64,000 nt of DNA from Endothia cerciana (taxonomy: Eukaryota > Ascomycota > Sordariomycetes > Diaporthales > Cryphonectriaceae), in NCBI GenBank assembly GCA_026119935.1, contig JALRMH010000033.1, forward strand, positions 310,001 through 374,000, given 5' to 3'. A program made the position numbers and the translations under genes. Positions 21,321 to 33,626 of this stretch are shown here, piece after piece; position 1 is the first letter of the stretch; each line of letters begins with the position of its first letter. Below the pieces are notes generated by a model. The model was given only the letters and a program-made list of their open reading frames with translations, was not told where the DNA came from and did not search any database.

Positions 21321-24050
21321 TCTGGATGAGCACACTCAGCTGACCATCATCACACATGTAAATGTCAACAACCTCCAATAGTACGCCTCCACCTCTACCA
21401 TGGTGTTGACTTTCATTATGTTGGGCCCCAAATCAGCCTCATAGGCCCGTAAAGCTCACCGAAAAGTCCGGCTGAATCCACCCAGCTGGCACCTTCATCA
21501 CAATGGCTGGCGCCTGTCAAGCCGTCACGCGCTGAAAAGCCAAAACAGGAATGGGCTCGGCTCCTGTCAACTCGTATCACCTCTACTCGGGGCGGTGGTA
21601 TGCGAATCGACAGTTGGGCCCCAGAATACATTTGTTGAGTCGTTGGTGGCCTCTGGCCAGGGAAAACAGTATGCTCTGTGCTTCATGAACAACGAAGGGT
21701 TCGCGTGAACAACCATCGACGTTGTCTACACCCACCCGATGGACGGAAGTAATATGCTTTTATCGCTGAAGTTAGCCCTCCCAGATTGACATATCGCAGA
21801 TCTTACCAAGTCACAGGTAAACTGCCAACCCATGAGAGACAGTTCTCCACGCGCCTGATGACCTGTCAAGAAAAGTTGTAATGACTGAGGAAGGGGCACC
21901 AATTGACGGCACGAGAACCTTCGGCACATCGTTTCCGTGTCACGGCACAGGTTATTACAGACTTGCTTCTGACGGCATTAGCGGGCGTAATAACATGCCC
22001 GGAACAACGCAGGGGACTGCACGCAGGGGGCCGCTTACAATGAGCGCCCTTCCAATGAACTTTACCGACGACTTTCCTTCGACGTTCCTATAATCTCAGT
22101 CAGGCCCCAGAAGTGTAAGACATTGGGGTTGGGTCAAGGTCTTGATGGCCATGAGCTTCAAGAGGAGCAAACAATGTTATCCTTATCAGGTAGCAGTGGG
22201 TTCTGGACTCTGGGGTGTGATCGACAGTGGGGGCCCCAGATGCAGATCCTCGTGGACTGGCTGCGGAAATGATCTTAACTGCAACCCGCAGGCTGACATC
22301 AAGCGTACAGCCGCCTTGCATGGCTCTATCATCACAAATCGTTTCAGCCCATGCTAGTTGAACGGAGCCGCATTGGCGCAGAACGTGGCGGTGCGGCGAC
22401 ACTCCTACGTCTCAATGTGGTGTGGAACAAATCTCTACCTCGACAATACGACAACACGGAAAAGGAAGAACGGCGACGCGACCCACCAAGAGTAAGAGGA
22501 CCTCCGCTACCCAAATGCCACCACCCATTCACCGCGGATATCTTTCCCTCAGGCTTCGGATCTAAGTGATCTGCCATTGGCCGGCGCGATGTGGTAATTA
22601 CGGATTGGTACAGTTCAGACACTGGTGGTCGCCTCGTGCTACGATGCTCGCTCAATTTTATTGCCTGTCCCGACCTACCACACTCATGTACCGGCCGGCT
22701 CCCCTCGTCATCTTCGCGAACGTGCTTCGTCGATGGTCCAAGCCTTATCCTTGACTGGGGTTTTGGGGCGTCTCGTGCCTTTCATGCCTTGGGCCTTTTC
22801 GCCCCCTTCTACGCCGACGATTGGTGACCGACCCGTCAGGAGCCAAGCCACAAACGAACAGTGACTGCCTGTCACTGGCTTCAACAGGACGGGCTACTCT
22901 TTGCCGGAGGGGGAAGCCGCAGGGGAACCTTGGGAGCTAATGTAGTGATCCAGAACCTTGCGGCCGCCGCTGGCCGTGCCGATACTGTATCAGCCCGCAG
23001 ACTTTTCTCGGGTGCACTCCAGTGCCGAGGCATGTATCAAGCACGACTTGCTACTATGTAGTACTTCCATAAGAGCTGCGAACATTTCAAAACGAACTAC
23101 TGCATGGCGCTCAGGTAGTTTTTGTGTAATCGTTCGATGCGGGTACATGAGTTGCCTGTGCCTGGTTGACCCGAGCGCCCTTCTGGAAAAGCCCACCGCT
23201 CTTGCGTTCCTAAATCAACCTAGGTCAACGGCGCCGCTAAGTCGGCGCAGACGCCCGGATGGGCAGCCATTCGAGATCTAGTCACGGATCTTGGAGGTGC
23301 CAAGACACACCCACCTGTCTTGCTTATTGGCTCCAGGGAACGACGAGCGCCCTCCAAGCAGGCGGGTTGTTGCTGCCCAGCCATGTTGGGACTGGGCGGT
23401 TGGGAGGATCTCCGCCGGTGCCAGCTCGTCGGGAAGCGCTTGGAGTTAGTCTGGCCGCATCATCGACGCCTTTTTGAGTTTCCCTCGTGGCGCCCACGGG
23501 TCAGGTCGAGCGAGTCGTGGCCACTGACCAGCTCTGTCTCCGTCGGATCGCTGTCCCTACCCGTCACACACACCCAGATCTAGAGCTGTCCGGAAGGGGC
23601 AAAAGGAAGGTCAGGTAGGACGGGCGATAATTTTTCGCCCGGTATTCTTCTCGTTCGCTCTTCCGATCTCTGGTCATCGTCTTCCCACACTGATCTCTTC
23701 AGCCAGAGCTAATATCCGAGCTTGGCGTTGCTTTTTTCCTCGTCTTCAGCTTTGTGGTCTACCGCGGCAGAGCATCTGGCGCGCTCTCTCATCGTACTCT
23801 ATTGTTTTCGCCGCAACCAACTATCAGTAGATCAAACATTTCACAACTTGTCACCACCTACCTATCCCAATCGGAACTGATCTGTGTGGTTTTTTTCACG
23901 GCTCTGCAGGGAAAGTTAGGAATACGGAACCTTGTTCACGACGAAACCTAGAAGTGAATGACGTCCTCCGGTAACTTCGAACGCCTCCCTTGCTTCTGGA
24001 TATAACAACAATATCGGCAGCTCCTCACGTCCTCGAGCATTGAGACGAAG
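21321..24050. other. 2.7-kb gene-free region upstream of the low-complexity protein gene
   Basis: No supported gene. A palindromic CTACTATGTAGTAC lies at 23051-23064. The last 400 bp are T/C-rich and probably include the leader of the next gene. Confidence 0.55.
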
Positions 24051-27000
24051 ATGGTACCAACCTCGGGAGACGCAATCATGGAGACTGAGACACAAGGTCA
24101 TGGAAGCTTGGTGGCCTTCGAAGGCCCGGCTGACATCGTATCAACACAACTACGACTCCTCCCAACATGCTCACAGGTCTTGATTCTACCCGGCGTGGAG
24201 CACTATATGACAGGACACAGCAGCACCTGCACCCCTTTCAGCGCTCGATCCTACGTCAAAGACGTCCATGAGGCGGTCTTGGCGCGTCGAGACGTTGCCC
24301 TGCAGTTCCTCAAGGAGTCAAGCAGAGAAAACAAGAGGCTGGTGTTTCTCCATGGCGGGACTGCCGGCGCGGTGTCGCAGTGCATATCGGTCATCAGCGA
24401 GCGGCAAGCATTCGGGGACGTCCACAGGGCGGACTCGATCTTCAGGGATATCGTGAGGGATGGCACGAAGGGGTTGGACCTGGAAGAGAAATACGTAAAT
24501 CAGGAGGCTCTGGAAATCTTGGGCAGCGAACACGGCAGGGAGGAGCTGTTGCGCGAAGAAGATAATGAGGACCCTACCACCCGGGCAATGAGGGCCGCCG
24601 ATGCCCTTTACAAGGAAACCGAGTCCTTGCAACCGATCGATTGCTGCATCAGAACGCGGCCGCGGAGCTTGAGCCTGCCAATGCTTGCATTCTCGGATGG
24701 CCCGGCTGAGGCCTCTCCGTTCTTCGGCTTCGGATCTCCACCAGACGAGGAAGATGATCCTGTCTCCGACACGGACGAGGAGGAGCAGATCAGCCAGCCC
24801 AGAGAAGACAACATGGGCCACCACGCTCAGCGGCATACATCGAGAGGCCAGCACGGTGCTACAGGATTGAGAATCTCGGTGCCAAATCGAACTACAAGCT
24901 CAATGGTGGAGCCTAGTAAGGCCCGCAGTGTCGAGAGTCGATCAGCCGTCCATCCCATCTCGCCAGCCACCGATAGTTTCCTGTCGCCTCCTGCTACTCC
25001 GGAAGGTGTGGTCTACGGCGAGGCGCGAGTCGTCCAGATGCAGGCTTCCAGATCGCACAGACCGTGCAGGAAAACCCGATCACTAGATGACTTGGAGCTG
25101 GACCAGACGCGCAGTCCTAGGGGCACGATGGGAATGTCAGCTCGAAAGAATTTATCACCACCGGACAGCCCTGAGGCAAAGAGCCGACACTGGTCGATTG
25201 TTGAAGATCCTTATTCTAGCAACAACCTCCTCCATCTACCTGACGTTCGGTTCGTCAAAGCCCACACAACGACCATTCGAAAATCGCCGACCTTTCTTGA
25301 AGATAAGGAAAATTTACCCACACCTGCGAGGGAGATTTATGTTCACCAAGGCACTGATGCTGCGGAGTTTGACGAGCAGGATGGGTCGGATGAAGTTGTG
25401 CAGCCTGTGCTGCAGCTTCACGAGGATCTCGTCATTCACTTTACCGGTGAAGAGTCTGATTATGTCCTGGACACCATCATCCAGTCATTCAAGGACGCCT
25501 TATGCCCAGAGACAATTACGTCGCCTGACTCTTTCGGAACCACGGAAGAAGACTCATTTCCGTCGACACCTAGAACGGCAGATCTCTTTGACATGGAGGA
25601 CCAACAGATTAGGTTATCTCCGGTAGTTGAGGTTCCCTCTTCGGACGAGGCATCGGATTACAACCTATTTGCAGCTCGTAGGGATGATGTCCGGGCCTCA
25701 GACACAGCATCGCAGCCATCAAATCCGCCGCAGCCTCTGGACACTCAACAATCCCCGACCCCGGCCGACACCCAATCTCCAGTCGTTAGCCAGGCGAGCA
25801 CAACATTCCATGATTTGTCGATAAATGGTCGACCAAATGCTGTTGCAATTCAGAACGCACTGCGGATGGTTCTGGATGTGTACTTTCCTTCCCGGGGAGA
25901 TGGCGGGTACCACCGATTCAGCCTGCCCTCGCTCTCAGACGACGGCGGGTTGTGGAAGCCGATCTTCGTCGAGCCTGGGACCTTAGGAAGTAGATCGAGT
26001 GAAAGGACCGCAGATCTGGTTCTAGCAATAGGGTGCCAGAAAGGTGTGAAGAGGGAGCTATTCTTGGCGCTCACGGGGCAGATTGAGAAGCTTGGCTCGA
26101 GATCGAATGGAATGTCCCGGAGTGGTCGTTTGGATATCAGGTACGACGCCGCCATCACATGCTCGCTTGTGTTGAAGAGTTCCCACTGACAAGGACACAG
26201 GTACCTGATAGCCAACGCCATGCAGACCATTACCACTCAACCTCTCACCGACCTGACACACCACAACCTCTTCGACCATCCCTATCTCCTCGCCTGTCTC
26301 ATTGTTCCTCAACTGGAGACATACCTCGCAACCAACACCATGACCCGTTTCCTCCTTCTCGAATATCCAGCCGAGTATCTATCCACCATGCTCGCGCTAC
26401 AAGAGCTCATCGGCTCGCACACGTTCAAAGTCGCCGGCATAATCGACTCTGAAGCGTCCTCTCCATCAAGCTCAGGATTTCCCTCCCCCTTGCCCCTCAG
26501 CAGCGCACCCAAGTCGGGCCCCGTGTCCCCATCCAACTCCTCGGACTCCACGCCAACCATAAAGAAGACCCTCAACGCGCTCCCCCTCCCAGACTCGCCC
26601 TTCTTTCCCGACTTCCAAGGATCGCGACCAGGCCCCTTCCCCGCGCGCAGGAGCCGCCAGTCCTTCTCCCGGGCAGACTACCTCCTCCCCTCCACCGCGA
26701 CGGAGGCCGAGATCGCCTCCTTCATCTCGGCCATCCTCAGAGCCCTCATCGACATCGACACCTTCTACACCCCCGGCTCGCCGCGGGCTACCACCACCAG
26801 ACCAGCGGGAGGGGCCAGGGGCGCGCACCGGCCGCTGCCGAGCGTGGTGAGCAAGTTCACCGTCCCGCCCGCGTCGCCGCCCCTCTCGCCCAGCAGCGAC
26901 GTACACGGATCACCCACCTCCCGCGCGGGCAGCCTCACCCCATCCTTCCTGCACGCGCCGCCGCCGAGGGATGGCTCGCCCTCCCGTGCCAGCGTCCGCT

Positions 27001-27233
27001 CGGCACGGAGCCGTACGGGCCTGGGCCCCCCCGCGCACATCGCGCAGCAGGGGCCGCGGTCCCTCGCCGGCCGCCGCGATGACGGGGCCACGAGCCTGTA
27101 CGCGCTCAGCGTGGCGGAGGAGGGGGAGTTCTCCGACGACGAGGAGCGGCGGCTGATGCCCATGTATATGCGCACGAGCGAGCTGCGGAAGGGGAACAGC
27201 CGGAAGGCGCTGAAGTGGCTGGGCCTGGCGTAG
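24051..27233 (+). CDS. Conserved fungal low-complexity protein ('gastric mucin-like' annotation family)
   Basis: Proposed exons are 24051-26140 and 26201-27233 (1040 aa). The 60-nt intron joins DIR to YLIANAMQT in frame. The N-terminal 150 residues look folded and conserved (VAFEGPADIVSTQLRLLP, ILPGVEHY, FSARSYVKDVHEAVLARR). The middle is Ser/Asp/Glu-rich disordered sequence. A second conserved block spans the intron (HDLSINGRPNAVAIQNALRMV, YHRFSLPSLSDDGGLWKPIF, YLIANAMQTI, LLACLIVPQLETYL, FLLLEYPAEYLSTMLALQEL). A Ser/Pro-rich tail ends in LKWLGLA. From memory of fungal annotations it resembles proteins named 'gastric mucin-like', a name reflecting composition rather than function. No signal peptide or membrane segment is evident. 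The function is unknown. Confidence 0.82.
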
Positions 27234-28940
27234 GCCCGTCAGGGGTCTGTCCTTCTCGACGGGAACGTTCGTCGCGTTGCGGACGTGACTCCCTCTTGAG
27301 CTGGCGTGCGTGCTTGCGCCTGATCTGTTTCGAGGGGGGAACATCATGCTACCAAACCCACTTTGTAATTTTTTTTTCTTTCTGCACAGGTCGATACCGA
27401 GCCAGCGGCCGCGAGATTTTCATGATTGTTTTCCTGCTTCATCTCTGATGATTTGTAATAGGGACGGGTCTTTTTTAGCGATTCGGGTTGGGGAATTCCT
27501 CACGTGTTATCTTATCCAGAGATGGAGAGATGGATTGGGAGATGGACAGAGCAAGGGCAGGCAGGGGGTAGATGCATTTCAAGAAGTTGCAGCAAATTTA
27601 TTTGCTACCTATATAATTAGATACCAGAGCTTTCCAGCCTATTTGCTCCTTTGAATAATAATATCGCATGTGTCCACTAGACCGGACATTCGCAAATACT
27701 ACTCGAAGCCGAGATCGTTTGATGGGGGAAAAACTCGCGAAACCCTTGCAGTCTCCCCCCCTCACAGATACTACGGAACCCTCGCCTCTTCAAGAGGTTT
27801 TCAAGGAGGAGAAGACAGAAAAGGGGAGGAGGAGGAGGGGCCACACACATGCCTAGCACCGACCGGTGAGGACCCACACGGAGCTCGCCTTGAACGCTTA
27901 CCTGTTCGTATGGGGCCTTCAGAAAGGACAGCGCAGGGATGGGACCGGACCCGAGGCAAAGCTCGAAGCATCTGGCCCCGACGGTGCCTGGTCTTGTTGC
28001 CATGATGGGGCCGCCGCGGCCTGGATCGACACGGGTCGTCGCCTGTGGCGTTGACTCTGAGGTGTGTTGGGAACCACCAAGAACCCCTCTGGAGCTGTGC
28101 TGAACTTTGCAGGAGCCCCGGTGGTGAGACCTCTCTTACGAGACCGGTCTATCCGGTGTATTTAGGTACTTCGAAAGCGCTCCGGTAGGCAGGGCAATTT
28201 GCCCAAATACAACGCATGACGAAATGTCAAGCAGAGCAAGTCCGAGGGTGTGGGCTCTTCAGGAGGGTGGCTCTCATGCCAACCGACCTTCTCACAGAAA
28301 TCGGCGCAAGCCGTGTACGCGAGGAGGGTCTGATATGCTAGCTGAACTGGATCTTGCCTACCTACGTCCGTAGCCTCGGGTAAGCAAGAAACGGAAAGAG
28401 GGAAACCATGTCCATCAGAAACCCTAAACAAGGCAGAAACCACGCAGGGGGGAAATCACAGCAGAACCAGAACGACAAGAACTCCAGCAGTGTATGTATT
28501 ATGTTGGTTGTGATGGCTCGCCATGTGGGGAAGGGCACGGGGATCAGAAAGGAAAAGGCCAGTCCGTGAATCCGTCCGTCTCCTCGTTGCATCAACCGAC
28601 CCGCTTCCGCCCGCCTGGGGGCAAATAGTGCTCTAGAAGATGCCTGGTCCACCATGACGATTCATGCTGCGTCTGAAGCTCCTCGATGCCCTTGTTCCGG
28701 AAGGTAAAAAAATCCAAAGTGACGGCCACTTCAGTCTATGCGCAGCAGAAAACACGCGAGAGGAAACCCCCATAAATCGCAAATCCGGGAGGCTGTCAAC
28801 GAGAAACCCCCTTGTCCTGTGCGTGCGCCGCTCATTCCCACAGTTCGTGACGGTCGTGAGCAGAATGGCCTTCGAATCGGCGCCGGGCTGGTTGGTACTT
28901 GTACAAAGCTCGAGGCAGGTGGGTGGGTGGTGCGTTGAGC
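27234..28940. other. Convergent intergenic region (3' sides of two genes)
   Basis: 1.7 kb between two converging genes. The early part (27350-27660) is AT-rich relative to its surroundings and likely 3' UTR. Nothing else supported. Confidence 0.6.
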
Positions 28941-29940
28941 TTAGCAGCAGCTGTTGCTGGACCCCGAGGAGACACCGTGGCCCTGGCCGACCTGAACGGA
29001 TGGCTTGGTGTTGTTGGTGGCTGTGGTTCCCATGCGCTCCTTGATCTGCCGGGCCATGGTCAGGAAGGCCTGCTCGACATTGCTGGCATTCTTGGCCGAG
29101 GTCTCGAGGAATGGGATGCCCAGGCTGTCAGCGAACTCCTGTTGCATGCGGTCAGTTAAAGTGGGTCTGATAGCGATAGGCGCAGTGCCAGCATGTGACG
29201 ATGTGTGCTCAGCTGCTGCAGTAGTCATACGGCGGGAGGGGTTAGTCCGCACCTTTGCGACGGTGTACTCAACGACCTTCTTGTCGGCCATATCGCTCTT
29301 GTTGCCGACGAGGAGCTTGTTGACGCCCTCGGTGGCGTATCTGTCGATCTCCTGAAGCCACTGCTTCACGTTGTTGAACGAGTCCATGTCTGTAACATCG
29401 TAGACAACGCAGATGCCGTGAGCGCCGCGGTAGTAGGAAGAGGTGATGGTTCGGAAACGCTCTTGGCCGGCAGTATCCCACTGTTGGACGGATCGATCTG
29501 TCAGTTGCCGCCTCCCAGCTGACCTCAGTCCGGTTGGGGGAAGGGGAACCTCACGATCTGCAGCTTCACGGTCTTGCCATCGAGCTCGATCGTCCTGATC
29601 TTCTGTTCGGGGTGTCAGCATCCATATCTTCGATCAGGCCCCTCCAGATAGATGCACGTACGAAGTCGACACCGATTGTGGAAATGTAGGACTCGGTGTA
29701 CGTGTCGTCGGCGAACCGCAGGAGCAAGCAGGACTTTCCAACACCGGAGTCACCGATGAGGAGCAGCTTGAAGAGGTAGTCGTATCTAGAAGGATGTCAA
29801 CTCGCCGCTCGAACCATTTCGAGTGCCATCCCGTCGGCGTGCGGCCGGTGGCGAGGCTGGAGAGGCAGAGACTCTAGAAGTCGGTCAGCACAAAGAGGCT
29901 TTCGGGAAGGGCGGCCGGCGACGTACTACTCAGGGTTCAT
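28941..29940 (-). CDS. YPT1: Rab1-family small GTPase Ypt1
   Basis: Proposed exons on the minus strand are 29940-29930, 29785-29662, 29602-29555, 29480-29253 and 29138-28941 (202 aa). Ypt1/Rab1 directs ER-to-Golgi vesicle tethering and autophagy initiation. Visible motifs are the P-loop GDSGVGKS, switch I with STIGVDFKIRTI, switch II WDTAGQERFRTITSSYY, NKSD, ETSAKNA and a C-terminal CC for double geranylgeranylation. Length and the stretches GAHGICVVYDVTDMDSFNNV and VKQWLQEIDRYA match Rab1 closely. The first coding exon is only 11 nt (ATGAACCCTGA), with a GTAGTA donor. Using the GTACGT donor 3 nt further on would create a stop at the junction. The exon 4 donor GTGCGG is weak but required by the frame. 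Confidence 0.96.
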
Positions 29941-31514
29941 CTTGGCTTCGCTGGGATGATTTGCTGGTCAAAAACGAGCTGTAGAAAGGGCACTGGGATG
30001 GTTGGCAGTGCGAAAGAGCAACCAGGGCGAAGGAAGCGTCGGTGGTTGATGGATGGATGTGAGGGTGTGAGGTTGGAGGATGGCAAAGTGTTAGGCAACG
30101 TCAGTCGGTTGGGGCGGTCGCCTTAGGCTAGGAAGGTCTGAGACGGCTGGAAAGGCCCCAGAGGCGCAGATAGGCCAAAGACCAACGGACAGGGAGGCAA
30201 CAGGGATGACTGTTTCAAATCACGTGACCCAACCTGAACGAGAGTCTCGAGCTGGGACCGAGACAAAACGGCCTACGATGGATATTCAGAATGCCTGCAT
30301 GATATCTCTGCCAGTGTCAGGGCCAAGCACCTTTTAGAGAACCGTAGCTGTGTATCATCAAGATTGGCAGGCATATTGTTACTGTCTGGTTCTTGGAGAC
30401 GCTCATCGTCATAGTACGGATACAGGGGACTGGTGGGGAGGGATTTGGGGGGGGGGGGGGTTCTGTCTCTTGGGTCTTCCCTCTTCCAGGCTAGCCCTGT
30501 GACTCTGTGTATGCTCTGAAGCAGGAACCGGGCATCTCATCACACCCAATCTGAGTCAAGTAGTGCAGCTGATTTCTCCGTGGGCCTCAGTTCATATTTT
30601 GATGACCTTGCCAGATGAACAAGTGACAGTGCACATGCTGTCTATCACCCTATGTAGACTGGCAGGATCACCTTAGTCACACCCCGGGCTTGACCATCCC
30701 ACGTGGACCACGGTGGTTTCCACCCGTTTCCACCCGTCCACGTATCTACGGTTGAGGTCAGCGTCTCACTCCTGGGCTTGGGAACCTTGGGAGCGGCCTG
30801 CACCCTGGCTTGTTGCCAGTGCAGCAGCGCAGGCCCGCCACGGTGCAACATTACAGTGCAGCCCTCAGCTTTCAGCTGGTTTGCTACAGGAGGGGCTGGC
30901 TGGTTGGCATCTTCTAGAACACACAGATAGGCAAGACTAGCCTAGATCAAACAAGACATTCCCGACTATGTTGATTATGGGTCCACATATGCTCAACAGA
31001 CTTGGTGAGGCTTTTGGTGAATGTAGTTCTGGCTGTCTCGTTGCCAGGCTTCCAGGGACCTAGATAGATGCGGCTGGCTTTCCAATGGCCACTTGCGGCT
31101 TCACAAGGTCAGGATTTCCTTGGAACATCTCCACAAAGCTCATCTAGGTTCACCCATCGTCCCACAATGTAAAGCCTGAAGGTCACCTGGGGGGCTTAAC
31201 TTCCTCTCGTGCTCTCCTCTTGAGGATCTTCCCTAGCGACCGCTGCATAATGGCAGCTGTGGAGAATGCGGGGAGGCTCCAGGGCCCCTTGTCCACCCTC
31301 GGCCTGCCCTGTGGAGCCCTGTAAATCTGCCGGGTCTCCAATGGCTGATGCAGCTGGGGGAATTTGAGCTTGCATCATCACCTGAAGAGCCTTAAGCATC
31401 GCAAACAGCTACGAACTCGCCTCCTCCACACCTCAACCCTAAGCCTCCAAACAGACCCCGATAGACCTACTGCACGACTACCTCCTCCCTATTCATGTGG
31501 TGAGCCCAGGTCCA
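29941..31514. other. Divergent intergenic region upstream of YPT1
   Basis: Shared upstream space of YPT1 and the next + strand gene. Holds G14 at 30447-30460. Short ORFs here show no protein-like composition. Confidence 0.6.
30447..30460. repeat. Homopolymer G14
   Basis: Run of 14 G in intergenic DNA. Confidence 0.9.
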
Positions 31515-32462
31515 ATGTCCGCTCCTCGCCGAGTCCTGCGGACCTCCTCATCCTCCTCCAGAGACGTCCTGAGCCGAACGGCTGGCCCCCGGTCGCGGTC
31601 CTTCTCAACGCGCGCCGCGAAGCCCGTCGCAGCGGCGCAAACGGTCTCAGCACCGAAATCCAAGGCCAAGAAGCCTCTCACCACACTGCAAGAGGCGAAC
31701 CCCCGGAATCTACCAGAAGTATGGTTCAACCCGACCTTCCCCTGCGGCAATGGCAAACCACCACTCGGCCAGGGCCCGGACGAGCCACCTGACGAGCGCA
31801 AGGTGAAGCTGGGCAAGAGTAAGTCGCGTCCCTGTTCCGCACCCGGTATCGAATGAACAAAGAGGTCTGACAGGCACCGCGCAGCCCTGCGCATCCTCCA
31901 GGAACGCCTCCCGACCTTACTCCAGTCGCCCCTCCCGCAGGAGATCCTCGCGCCCAACATCAGCCTGCACCTCTTCCCCTCGACCCACCCGCACCTGCCC
32001 ACCGTGTCGGGCCGTGTCGCCTACATCGCCGCCCTGTGGACGTCGCCCCTCGCCTGGAACCGCCTCCCCATAATCGGCGACGTCAAGCTCGAGATCCTGT
32101 CCGAGCGCATGGTGAAAGAGCAGGGGAAGCGCGCAGGGTCCGGCGCCGAGCAGCTGGTGGTGCGGTGGCGGACGACGGGCACCTCGGGGATCGGGTGGAG
32201 GCTGCCGTTCAGAGAGCTGTTCCAGGCGAGCGGCGAGCAGACGGCCAAGGACTTCACGGGGCTGTTTATCTTCGAGTTTGATGACGAGGGGAGGATACTC
32301 AGTCATACGATCGAGCACGTCCAGTCGGGAGGGGAGTGGGAGAGGGGCGTGGGCGCCAAGTTCGTAGGGCTGACTGATTGGTTGTTCGGAGGCATGAGGG
32401 GGGGTCGGGAGGGGTGTCCTGCTTTCGAAATACAGCGAGACAATATGCGACGGCGCAGATGA
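31515..32462 (+). CDS. Probable mitochondrial protein, uncharacterised (NTF2-like/DUF2358-type?)
   Basis: Proposed exons are 31515-31818 and 31885-32462 (293 aa). The 66-nt intron has a GTAAGT donor and a GCGCAG acceptor and restores a single frame (LGK-TLRILQERL). The first 45 residues (MSAPRRVLRTSSSSSR...) are rich in R and S without acids, typical of a mitochondrial presequence. The folded part contains LPTLLQSPLPQEILAPNISL, SGRVAYIAALW, SPLAWNRLPIIGDVKLEIL, VVRWRTTG and the near-C-terminal FTGLFIFEFDDEGRILSHTI, a pattern reminiscent of NTF2-like/DUF2358 proteins. That family link is tentative and made from pattern alone. Conservation of function is not known to me. It converges with the 2EXR gene. 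Confidence 0.75.
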
Positions 32463-32789
32463 GAGAGACGACTTCACGAGCATAGGATAGATGTGTTGGC
32501 GTTCAAGGGGCGGTCATTGTGGGGATTTCGGTGTATGAATATCTGTGGGCCACTGGGAGCGAGACATGCCACTCATACCTACTTTGTACAGGACGGAAAA
32601 CGGACCCAGCATAGGCTTGGATATCCGCAAAACACTCCTCACTCTACCCCGGTCCCAACTCCGTGGACGTGCTCGGGATGTCTGATGCTCTACGCCAGAA
32701 TGGGACAAAACATACGAGCCCCCGAGACCCCCCCAACCCCAAACCAAGCCACTCCTTCTTCCAGAGATTGCAGGCTCCAAACCCTCCCT
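32463..32789. other. Short convergent intergenic region
   Basis: 327 bp between two converging stop codons. Nothing distinctive seen. Confidence 0.6.
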
Positions 32790-33626
32790 CTACGAGTGCT
32801 CCGCCACAAAGTCCGCTAACCCATCCTCCCTGACCATGAGTATCTGCTTGTCACGCATCCGACTCGTGACCACACTCGTTCCGTTGATCCAGCCCCACCA
32901 GATCTTCTGCACGATGTTCTCCCTCCTCCCCAGCCCGAAGTCGAGCGGCATCCCGCCCCGCACCTCATTCTGCCGCCTCAGGTCGTCCTCCGTGCTCGTG
33001 ATGAGCAGCCTCTCGGCGGCCGGGAACCCGTCGATGACGTGGAAGAGGGTCCCGAAGATCTGCTCGCCCTCCACCTCGCCGAGGTGCAGCTCCTCGAACG
33101 CGCACGCGACGTGCCTCACGCGGCGCGCGTTGGCGCGCGACAGGAAGTAGACCATGGGCGCGTTCATGTTGCTGCTGTCGTACGGCTCCAGCTCGCCCAG
33201 CAGCAGCAGGGTGTCGGCGGCGAAGTTGAACCACACGCGCGCCGCGCCCGCCCTCGGGGCGGCCAGCATCCCCGGGACCCGCCACGAGAAGGCCAGCTCG
33301 TAGTGCCGGAGCGCCAGCTCGCGGGCCTCGGCGCAGACGTGGAGCAGCACGGGCGCCCGGCGCAGGCTGGGCCGGCGGGCGAGCTGCCTGCGCTTGGGGG
33401 CGACGTCGGCGGCGTCGAAGCAGGCGGCTATCACGATCCGGGGCTGGAGGAGGCACTCCCAGATCTTGAGGCGGAGCTCGGAGGGCAGGTCGGGGAAGAG
33501 AGGGAATGCGGCCGGGGGTGCGCCCGGGGAGGGGGTGAGCCCGTCATGGCAGACTTGGAACTCCAGCCAGAAGGTCTTCTGGTCTTCAGCCGAGTCCCTG
33601 CGCCTGCGCGGGAGTAACAGGGACAT
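32790..33626 (-). CDS. 2EXR-domain protein (fungal family of unknown function)
   Basis: Single exon, 278 aa, from the ATG at 33626; the open frame extends upstream to a GTG without another ATG. The hallmark is an N-terminal F-x-LP-x-E-L-R-x-IW segment (FPLFPDLPSELRLKIWE) followed by PRIVIAACFD and VLLHVCAEARELALRHYEL, with later WFNFAADTLLL. This is the layout of the 2EXR family, greatly expanded in filamentous ascomycetes and without an established biochemical role. The protein has no signal peptide. Strong GC bias opens long false frames on the other strand. Confidence 0.82.
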   Translation of the reverse strand: MSLLLPRRRRDSAEDQKTFWLEFQVCHDGLTPSPGAPPAAFPLFPDLPSELRLKIWECLLQPRIVIAACFDAADVAPKRRQLARRPSLRRAPVLLHVCAEARELALRHYELAFSWRVPGMLAAPRAGAARVWFNFAADTLLLLGELEPYDSSNMNAPMVYFLSRANARRVRHVACAFEELHLGEVEGEQIFGTLFHVIDGFPAAERLLITSTEDDLRRQNEVRGGMPLDFGLGRRENIVQKIWWGWINGTSVVTSRMRDKQILMVREDGLADFVAEHS

